A DNA stretch of 11,620 nt from Proteobacteria bacterium UBA964 (GTDB taxonomy: Bacteria > Pseudomonadota > Gammaproteobacteria > Steroidobacterales > Steroidobacteraceae), in NCBI GenBank assembly GCA_002292945.1, contig DBCG01000019.1, positions 25,825-37,444 on the forward strand, read 5' to 3'. Shown in pieces: positions 7,341 to 11,620 of this stretch. Position numbers and translations under genes: made by a program. Every line of letters starts with the position of its first letter. Position 1 is the first letter of the stretch. A model generated the notes under the pieces. That model made no database searches and had not been told where the DNA came from. It was given only the letters and a program-made list of their open reading frames with translations.

Positions 7341-8539
7341 TTCATCCCCATGCGTTTGCGTACGAGCTCACCGGCTTCCTTGTAGGTCGCGGGCAACGCA
7401 CCCGCGAACGCGTTGGGTTGGAACACCGGGTCATAGGCCTGCAGCACCGACAACAGCAGCGCCTTCGGCAGCTCTTGCACACGGCGGGTCTTGCGGAAGT
7501 CCGCGATCGGGATGCGCGCGGTGATGATGTCTTCGTGGTGGTTGTCGGTCTTGGCGAGCGTCGAGCCGCGCGGATCGACGATCACCGTGCCGCCGTCCTC
7601 GGTGCCGGAGGCCTCCGGGAAACCGATGTTGTCGGGCGAGACCGCGTTGCCGACGCCGACCGTGTAGAGGCGGTTGGCGCGCGCGGTGTTGATCGCGGAT
7701 TCGGCGTTGCTGCCGCCGGTGACCGACAGAACGAGGATCTCGGCGCCCTTGAGTCCGAGGCAGGTGTAGAGCGTCGGCTCGGCGCCGACCGCGGTCATGC
7801 AGATGTTGCCGATGTCGGTGCGCGCGACGGGCAGCGTACGGTCCCAGCCGTACATCTCGACATAGCGGTCTAGGACGTCGTAGACCGTCGTGCCGATCAG
7901 CGCTTGATCGCCGAACAGGCCGAGGATGTTGCGGGCCTTCCATTGCATGTCGACGATGTCGCCGTCCGGACCGACGAGCACGGACATGTTGATGACATGG
8001 TCCGGCCAATCTTTGAGCTTGGCATAGCAGCCGAAAGCGATGTAGCAGCCGTAGCGTTTGGCGCGCTCGCCGATGGTCGCGACCTCGGGTCCCGGCAGTT
8101 CGAAGGCGATCTGGGTGAGCTCCTTGCGTGTCCAAGGCTGGAACCCTTGGATCGGGAATTCGTGCATGCAGATGAGATCGACCTTGGAGCCCCAGCGGCG
8201 CTCGCCGCCCCACTCCTCGGGCGAGTTCTGGGCGAGGTCGATGAGCCGCAGCGCGCGGTCCATGTTGCGCTTGAGCGTGCGCGTCTTGTCGCGCGTGTCG
8301 ATGGAGAGCAGCCGCGACTGGATCGCCGCGACGTTGATGAAGTCCTGCTTGAGCGGCACGGTCTCGTACTTGCCGCGTTGCGCCGCTTTCACCTCGCCGT
8401 CGCGGGGCGCCCGCGCACCGGTGGTCTCGGACTGCGCCTCGGCCTGGCCGGCGAGGGTGGCCATGCTGGCCGCAGCGGCACCGGTGAGCGCACCGGTGAG
8501 CAAGGAACGACGGTCGATCTGGCGGGTTTTTTTGGTCAT
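7337..8539 (-). CDS. Tat-exported carbon-nitrogen hydrolase (nitrilase/amidase superfamily)
   Basis: 400 residues. The N-terminus is a twin-arginine signal: D-R10-R11-S-L-L-T-G, an Ala-rich hydrophobic core (17-34) and an AQA-type cleavage region near 33-37, so the folded enzyme is exported to the periplasm. The CN-hydrolase domain (about 67-345) keeps the catalytic Glu127 (MHEFPIQG), Lys201 (QWKARN) and Cys247 (IGNICMTAV), followed by LKGAEILVLS. The residues after the cysteine (C-M-T-A-V-G) are unusual, because most members have an acidic or aromatic residue there. Members hydrolyse nitriles, aliphatic amides, carbamoyl groups or amide bonds; the substrate here is unknown. AGGT-type Shine-Dalgarno (8549-8553) lies nine bases before the ATG. 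First gene of the unit, overlapping the YdbS-like gene by 4 bp. An alternative view is an acyltransferase-like nitrilase homologue. Confidence 0.9.
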   Translation of the reverse strand: MTKKTRQIDRRSLLTGALTGAAAASMATLAGQAEAQSETTGARAPRDGEVKAAQRGKYETVPLKQDFINVAAIQSRLLSIDTRDKTRTLKRNMDRALRLIDLAQNSPEEWGGERRWGSKVDLICMHEFPIQGFQPWTRKELTQIAFELPGPEVATIGERAKRYGCYIAFGCYAKLKDWPDHVINMSVLVGPDGDIVDMQWKARNILGLFGDQALIGTTVYDVLDRYVEMYGWDRTLPVARTDIGNICMTAVGAEPTLYTCLGLKGAEILVLSVTGGSNAESAINTARANRLYTVGVGNAVSPDNIGFPEASGTEDGGTVIVDPRGSTLAKTDNHHEDIITARIPIADFRKTRRVQELPKALLLSVLQAYDPVFQPNAFAGALPATYKEAGELVRKRMGMK

Positions 8540-8718
8540 GATGGCGCTACCTCACGATGGGGTTGTCGAGGGACCTTGGTCCGACAACCTCGAGGATAAG
8601 ACCAAACAACCCGCCTTGACTCCCGCAGGGCGGTCGTCGCACCGAGTTTTAGGGTCGCGCGCCCATCGGGCCGTTCACATGCCGTCGGCGTGATGTCCCG
8701 ACCGTGGGGGGAACAACA
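8540..8718. other. Leader/promoter region of the hydrolase-PH unit
   Basis: A non-coding stretch of about 180 bp between the upstream terminator and the hydrolase start. It must hold the promoter for the five-gene unit, but no convincing -35/-10 pair stands out. It contains a strong dyad (8561-8589), an XhoI-type palindrome CCTCGAGG (8588-8595) and a weaker imperfect dyad around 8678-8692. A frame open through here on the minus strand (to 8931) has no protein-like features and is not called. Confidence 0.5.
8561..8589 (-). promoter_or_regulatory. Large inverted repeat in the hydrolase leader
   Basis: Arms GGTTGTCG (8561-8568) and CGACAACC (8582-8589) are perfect 8-bp complements. Between them GAC/GTC can stack around a CTTG loop after a 3-base bulge. 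On the minus strand it ends about 7 bases before the GAGGT ribosome binding site of the hydrolase gene. It could be a repressor operator or an mRNA hairpin affecting initiation. No T-run follows it, so a terminator is unlikely. Confidence 0.5.
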
Positions 8719-8742
8719 GGCGCCACCGTCCTTGGCGGCGCC
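8712..8742 (-). terminator. Intrinsic terminator after the mini-lipoprotein gene
   Basis: On the minus strand GGCGCCGCC, loop AAGGAC, GGTGGCGCC forms a nine-pair GC-rich stem with a single G-U, followed by TGTTGTT. It lies about 25 bp after the stop of the 32-codon gene and insulates the downstream hydrolase unit. A second small perfect dyad, TGACCC-GCC-GGGTCA, overlaps the stop codon itself (8754-8768). Confidence 0.65.
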
Positions 8743-8767
8743 CGGTGCCCTGGGGTGACCCGCCGGG

Positions 8768-8866
8768 TCAGGGCTTGAAGACCCCGCCCAGCCTCTTGGC
8801 GGCGCAACCGCCGAACACGATCGGTGCCAAAACGGCAGCGATGAATGTTCGTCTGGAGGTATCCAT
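8768..8866 (-). CDS. Candidate 32-residue Tat-type lipoprotein
   Basis: A very short gene not obvious by length. The peptide begins MDTSRRTFIAAVLAP. S-R5-R6-T-F-I is almost the exact twin-arginine consensus, followed by a hydrophobic core and a lipobox F-G-G-C21. Only 12 residues (CAAKRLGGVFKP) would remain after lipidation, two of the first five being basic. It starts 30 bp after the DUF937-OmpA stop in the same direction, and a terminator hairpin follows its stop, so it looks like the last gene of that operon. An AAGG element is 12 bases upstream of the ATG, a weak Shine-Dalgarno. The coincidence of signal, lipobox, spacing and terminator argues for a real gene. It could instead be the decayed N-terminus of a longer Tat lipoprotein. 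Function is unknown. Confidence 0.6.
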   Translation of the reverse strand: MDTSRRTFIAAVLAPIVFGGCAAKRLGGVFKP

Positions 8867-8896
8867 GGTTCCGGTTCGCCTTGAGTGATCGGATGG

Positions 8897-10006
8897 TTAC
8901 GGACGGGTGATGTCGACCCGACGCGCTGCACGGTCGTTGACTGCGCCCGTGACGAACATCGGCGGCTGCATCACGATGCTGCTCTCGGCGACGCCCTGCG
9001 CCATGAGTGCATCCCGCACCGCGACGGCACGCTGCTTGGCGAGTTCCTCGTTGGCGGCCGCGTCACCGGTCTTGTCGGTGTGGCCCGTCAACGCGATGTT
9101 GCCGCCCTCGGCAGCGACGATGGCGGCAGCGCCGGCGAGGGTGGCCTTGCCTTCGTCGCCGATCATCGCGGAGCCCGTCTCGAAGTACACGGAGGCCGGC
9201 AGCGTCACGACCGCAGGAGCGACGACCACCGGTGCAGCGACCGGTGCCTCGACGACCGGCGCGGGGACCGGGACCACCTCAGGCTTGCTGCGGTTCGAGA
9301 ACCAGTTCCAGAGCAGGAACAGCGCGAGCGCGCCCAGGATCCAGGGCAGCCAACGACGCAAACCCGACGTGCTGGCCACGGCGGCCGTGCTGGTGGCGGC
9401 TGCCGCCGTACGCGCGACATCGGCTGCCGCGTTCGGCAGTGCGCCGAGCATGCTCGACATGCTGTTGAAGCCGAGCGCCCCGGTGATGCGCGGATCGACG
9501 TTCGCGCCCTGTAGGAAGGACTTCTGGCCGAGCAACGTCTTGGTGAGACCAGCGGCGTCGAGGCCGCCATCGCTGACCAATTTCTTGACGGCGCCCATCA
9601 TGAGCGGGGTGCCGAGGCTCAGCAGCGAGGCGGCCGAGGCCGGCTTGATGCCCGATACGGAGGCGAGCGCACTCGCGAGGCCATTCGTCTTGTCGCCGCC
9701 GAGGAGGCTGGAGAGGAGGCCGGAGCCGACCGACTGCATCGCGCCCGCGCCGCCCGCGCCGCCGATCAGGTTGGCGATGTTGCCGAGCGAGCCGGTGTCG
9801 AGGTTCAGCCCCTGCACCATCTTGAAGAGGTCGCCTGCGCCCTGCGGCGTCGAGGCCTTGGCCATCATGCCGCCGAGCAGTGCCGGCACCATCGAGCCGA
9901 CCGCCGACTGGATGCCGGAGTCGCTTTCGCCGAGCATCTTGCCGGCTTCGCCGATCAACTGCTTGCCGATGCCGCTGTTCAAGATTTCCAGGATATTGAT
10001 GGACAT
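8897..10006 (-). CDS. DUF937 (YidB-like) domain - transmembrane helix - OmpA peptidoglycan-binding domain protein
   Basis: 369 residues in three parts. Residues 1-165 resemble DUF937/YidB-like proteins: small-residue-rich helices such as GIQSAVGSMVPALLGGMM, a Gly-rich loop (81-95) and ASLLSLGTPLMMGAVKKL. Residues 218-236 (RWLPWILGALALFLLWNWF) form the only TM helix. After a Pro/Val/Ala linker (241-271) comes an OmpA C-terminal domain (272-369) with TGHTDKTG and AKQRAVAVRDAL; Asp311 and Arg326 match the residues that grip diaminopimelate in peptidoglycan. There is no signal peptide, so DUF937 should be cytoplasmic and OmpA periplasmic, tying the inner membrane to the wall. The start is set by AGGAGAG (10014-10020); 32 further open upstream codons have no support. 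Function of DUF937 is unknown. Confidence 0.9.
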   Translation of the reverse strand: MSINILEILNSGIGKQLIGEAGKMLGESDSGIQSAVGSMVPALLGGMMAKASTPQGAGDLFKMVQGLNLDTGSLGNIANLIGGAGGAGAMQSVGSGLLSSLLGGDKTNGLASALASVSGIKPASAASLLSLGTPLMMGAVKKLVSDGGLDAAGLTKTLLGQKSFLQGANVDPRITGALGFNSMSSMLGALPNAAADVARTAAAATSTAAVASTSGLRRWLPWILGALALFLLWNWFSNRSKPEVVPVPAPVVEAPVAAPVVVAPAVVTLPASVYFETGSAMIGDEGKATLAGAAAIVAAEGGNIALTGHTDKTGDAAANEELAKQRAVAVRDALMAQGVAESSIVMQPPMFVTGAVNDRAARRVDITRP

Positions 10007-10013
10007 GATGGTG

Positions 10014-10020
10014 CTCTCCT
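10014..10020 (-). promoter_or_regulatory. Shine-Dalgarno site of the DUF937-OmpA gene
   Basis: AGGAGAG on the minus strand, seven bases before the ATG at 10006. It is among the strongest ribosome sites in the window and decides between this start and the open extension to 10102. Confidence 0.75.
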
Positions 10021-10083
10021 CGTCCGGATTTTGGACACCGGCACCGTATAAGGCTGTCGAGGAGTGCGCTATCCGAACGGCGA

Positions 10084-10112
10084 ATAATTTGGTGCCGTTC
10101 ACCGCTTGTTAA
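10084..10112 (-). promoter_or_regulatory. Probable sigma-70 promoter of the DUF937-OmpA gene
   Basis: On the minus strand TTAACA (10107-10112, 5 of 6 to TTGACA) and AATTAT (10084-10089, 4 of 6 to TATAAT) are separated by 17 bp, in a locally AT-rich patch. It predicts a transcript start near 10077 and a leader of about 70 bases. A second -10-like TTATAC lies closer to the gene but lacks a -35 partner. Confidence 0.45.
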
Positions 10113-10214
10113 CCTTTGGTTTCAGATCCTTGGGTTCAGGTCGGGCCCGTTCCTGGAGGGGGCTCATCCATCGATTTTCGGGCAGCTTTCTGGCGCTGCC
10201 GTGCGCCTAGCCGC

Positions 10215-10220
10215 TATCCT
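10215..10220 (+). promoter_or_regulatory. -10-like hexamer predicting a leaderless transcript
   Basis: TATCCT ends six bases before the ATG at 10227, which would put the transcript start on the initiator codon. No Shine-Dalgarno is present in those six bases (GCCGCG). No clear -35 is seen. Confidence 0.3.
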
Positions 10221-10226
10221 GCCGCG

Positions 10227-10403
10227 ATGCTGAAGCCCTTCGCGATCTCGAAGCCGGTCCACGAGGATGTCCGTGCCGCCATCGAGGCCGTGATCCCGCC
10301 GCGGCGCGTACCGTGGCGCAAGCGGTTGTTCTGGGCTGTGGTGCTGCGGGTGCTGCGTAGTCCGCGCGGCCGGACCTGGCTCGCCAACCGTCATCTGTCT
10401 TGA
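10227..10403 (+). CDS. Small basic protein of unknown function (58 aa)
   Basis: I do not recognise this gene. The 58 residues open with MLKPFAISKPVHEDVRAAIE, continue through PPRRVPWRKRLFWAVVLRVL and end WLANRHLS. The C-terminal half is strongly basic with one amphipathic or marginally hydrophobic helix (about 35-45), which would suit peripheral membrane or nucleic-acid contact. The frame is open back to 10116, but residues before this ATG look random. It is upstream of the YdcZ-like gene in the same direction with a 59-bp gap, so the two may be co-transcribed. The antisense frame on the other strand looks less protein-like. Being small and unmatched, it is only moderately supported. Confidence 0.5.
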   Translation: MLKPFAISKPVHEDVRAAIEAVIPPRRVPWRKRLFWAVVLRVLRSPRGRTWLANRHLS

Positions 10404-10462
10404 GACCGCCGTCCTGCCAGGCCGCGCGCCATCACCCCTGACCCTGTTCCCCGGAGTTCCCC

Positions 10463-10900
10463 ATGCGTCTGCTTCCCATGCTGCTCGCTTTTACCGTCGG
10501 CGTCGGCCTCGTCATCCAGGTCGGGATGAACATGGCGTTGAGCCGGGCGTTCGGCAGCCCGGTCGCTGCGTCGTTGGTGAACTTCGCGGTCGGAACCCTC
10601 GCCTTGGGCGCGTTCTTCGTCATGCGACACGACCTGCCCGGTCGTGAGCAGGTGGCAGGTGTGCCGCTCTGGGCGTGGTTCGGCGGATTTTTAGGCGCCG
10701 CTTATGTGACTGTGGCGACACTCACGGGGCCACGGCTTGGTGCGATGTTGCTCTTGGCGCTGACCGTCGCGGGGCAGATGGTCGCGTCGCTGGTGGTCGA
10801 TCACAACGGCTGGCTCGGCTTCGCGCAACAGCCGGTGACGGCGCTGCGACTGATCGGCGTGGCGTTCTTGGTGCTCGGGATCTTCTTGATCGCGCGCTGA
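10463..10900 (+). CDS. YdcZ/DUF606 family inner-membrane transporter (DMT superfamily)
   Basis: 145 residues with five predicted TM helices (about 4-24, 33-54, 67-87, 90-112, 127-144), the single half-size unit of the drug/metabolite transporter superfamily. Family hallmarks are visible: GSPVAASLVNFAVGTLAL, PLWAWFGGFLGAAYV, RLGAMLLLALTVAGQ, SLVVDHNGWLGF and the final RLIGVAFLVLGIFLIAR. Such short proteins pair as antiparallel dimers. The substrate is unknown and is not indicated by neighbours. CGGAG lies about six bases before the ATG. The gene converges on zur with 21 bp between stop codons. Confidence 0.9.
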   Translation: MRLLPMLLAFTVGVGLVIQVGMNMALSRAFGSPVAASLVNFAVGTLALGAFFVMRHDLPGREQVAGVPLWAWFGGFLGAAYVTVATLTGPRLGAMLLLALTVAGQMVASLVVDHNGWLGFAQQPVTALRLIGVAFLVLGIFLIAR

Positions 10901-10916
10901 CCGTCTCGCGAGGCGG
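10901..10916. terminator. Shared hairpin between convergent genes
   Basis: CCGTCTCGCGAGGCGG is a near-perfect dyad with a 6-bp stem (one T-G) around a CGCG loop, filling most of the 21 bp between the YdcZ-like stop and the zur stop. It could end transcription in both directions, but neither side has a T-run, so any role may be Rho-linked or accidental. Confidence 0.35.
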
Positions 10917-10921
10917 CTGGA

Positions 10922-11410
10922 TCAGCCCGCGACCTCAGCGCACTCTCCACACAGACCCTTGATCTCGAGCGAGGTGGGCTCGATCCGGAACCCCATCGCG
11001 CGCGACTTCTCGGCGAGGGCGCGATGCAAGGCCGGATCGTCGATCTCTGCGACGCGGTGGCAGGCCCGACAGACCAAGAATTGCGCGACATGGGCGTGTC
11101 CCGGTTCATCGCAACCCATGAACGCGTTCAGTGAGTCGATGCGGTGCACGAGGCCGGCATCGACCAGGAACTCGAGCGCACGGTAGACGGTGGGCGGTGC
11201 AGCCTTTTCGCGCTCCTTGGAGAGCTCGGCGAGGATCTGGTACGCGCCGATCGGGCCATGCGAGCGCCAGACGATCTCGAGCACCCGCCGCCGCACCGGC
11301 GTCAGGTTGAGGCCTTGTCGCCCGCAAAGGGCGACCGCTGAGGCGACCGCATGCTCGACGCAGGCAGCATGATCGTGCACGGCAGGCTTTTCTGTGCCAG
11401 TACGGGTCAT
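10922..11410 (-). CDS. zur: Zinc uptake regulator Zur (Fur family repressor)
   Basis: 162 residues. A DNA-binding repressor that binds operators when loaded with zinc and shuts off zinc uptake genes. The N-terminal winged helix (about 15-92) contains NLTPVRRRVLEIV and the recognition region APPTVYRALEFLVDAGLVHR, very close to E. coli Zur. The metal ligands line up: the regulatory site would be His89, Cys100, His107 and Glu122, and the structural site Cys114, Cys117, Cys154 and Cys157 (CRAC and CGEC). The C-terminal region GFRIEPTSLEIKGLCGECAEV also follows E. coli Zur, which supports Zur over Fur or PerR. It starts 24 bp from, and divergent to, the COG0523 GTPase gene. The initiator has AAGGA directly against the ATG, too close to be a normal ribosome site. 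Confidence 0.93.
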   Translation of the reverse strand: MTRTGTEKPAVHDHAACVEHAVASAVALCGRQGLNLTPVRRRVLEIVWRSHGPIGAYQILAELSKEREKAAPPTVYRALEFLVDAGLVHRIDSLNAFMGCDEPGHAHVAQFLVCRACHRVAEIDDPALHRALAEKSRAMGFRIEPTSLEIKGLCGECAEVAG

Positions 11411-11434
11411 TCCTTACGGTATCATGCGTCCATC
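11411..11434. promoter_or_regulatory. 24-bp divergent control region between zur and the COG0523 gene
   Basis: Both genes must start transcription here or within the other's coding region. On the plus strand TATCAT (11420-11425, 5 of 6 to TATAAT) ends nine bases before the GTPase ATG. On the minus strand the overlapping CATGAT (11421-11426) ends ten bases before the zur ATG. ATCATG also occurs twice (11421-11426 and 11432-11437). Neither gene has a proper Shine-Dalgarno. I see no clear Zur box; any operator must overlap these elements or coding sequence. Confidence 0.4.
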
Positions 11435-11620
11435 ATGCCTGCCACGGAACGCATACCTGTCACGGTGCTGACAGGATTCCTCGGGTCCGGAAAGACGACC
11501 CTCCTCAACCGCATCCTCACGGAGCAGCACGGCAAGCGTATCGCCGTCATCGAGAACGAGTTCGGCGAGATCGGTATCGACAACGAACTGGTCATCCAGG
11601 CCGACGAAGAGATCTTCGAG
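11435..11620 (+). CDS. COG0523 (CobW/ZNG-type) GTPase, zinc metallochaperone candidate, 5' part only
   Basis: The first 62 residues of a G3E-family P-loop GTPase. Walker A is intact (GFLGSGKTTLLNRIL) and the family motif VIENEFGEIGID follows, with the ENE/EFGEIGID segment diagnostic for COG0523. Full-length members are about 320-400 residues, so most of the gene, including the CXCC metal motif and the C-terminal domain, lies beyond the right edge. Zur-linked members deliver or allocate zinc to client enzymes during zinc limitation. CobW (cobalamin) and nitrile-hydratase activators share these motifs, but divergent pairing with zur favours the zinc branch. The start at 11435 follows -10-like TATCAT by nine bases. 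An ATG at 11424 is out of frame. Confidence 0.9.
   Translation, partial: MPATERIPVTVLTGFLGSGKTTLLNRILTEQHGKRIAVIENEFGEIGIDNELVIQADEEIFE

Noticed and set aside
8536..8931. A 131-codon minus-strand frame through the region upstream of the hydrolase
   Set aside because: It runs across the terminator and the leader dyad, has no protein-like features, and lies in a different frame from the better supported 32-codon gene.
10007..10102. A longer N-terminus for the DUF937-OmpA protein starting at 10102
   Set aside because: A strong ribosome site precedes the 10006 start, and the extra codons overlap the likely promoter.
8907..10112. A 401-codon open frame on the plus strand exactly opposite the DUF937-OmpA gene
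   Set aside because: Its translation is Ser/Arg/Pro/Ala-rich with no domain, and its length follows from high GC and the codon pattern of the real gene on the other strand.

Overview
The window is GC-rich DNA with dense, tightly packed genes and long antisense open frames of the kind high GC produces. The Zur repressor at the right end resembles the E. coli protein, and the efflux genes are of the Gram-negative type. Together these suggest a gammaproteobacterium, perhaps a Xanthomonadales/Nevskiales/Steroidobacter-like lineage. That placement is an inference and no rRNA is present. There are no mobile elements, tRNAs or CRISPR arrays, so this looks like ordinary chromosome.

Layout, left to right. 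Positions 1-3753, minus strand: a two-gene RND efflux operon, with a lipoprotein periplasmic adaptor followed by an HAE1/AcrB-type pump that runs off the left edge. No outer-membrane channel gene is visible. Positions 3808-8539, minus strand: a five-gene co-directional unit, in transcription order a Tat-exported carbon-nitrogen hydrolase, a short and a long bacterial-PH-domain membrane protein (YdbS/YdbT-like pair), a MaoC-type hydratase and a D-2-hydroxyacid dehydrogenase. Junctions are 4-bp overlaps or gaps of 4-10 bp, and a hairpin follows the last stop. A large dyad sits in the leader just upstream of the first gene's ribosome binding site. Positions 8719-10112, minus strand: a DUF937-transmembrane-OmpA protein, then a 32-codon candidate Tat lipoprotein too short for most gene callers, then a strong terminator hairpin. 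Positions 10227-10900, plus strand: a 58-aa basic protein of unknown function and a YdcZ/DUF606 inner-membrane transporter. Positions 10922-11620: the zinc repressor Zur (minus) facing away from a COG0523 (CobW/ZNG-type) GTPase (plus, cut by the right edge), with only 24 bp between their start codons.

How the genes work together. Most of the window concerns the cell envelope and what crosses it: an export pump, PH-domain membrane proteins linked to an exported amidase-like enzyme, a peptidoglycan-binding membrane protein, a small lipoprotein and a small transporter. The right end is a zinc-homeostasis switch in which Zur probably controls both itself and the zinc metallochaperone GTPase. The least explained parts are the hydrolase/PH-pair cluster and the DUF937-OmpA/mini-lipoprotein pair.
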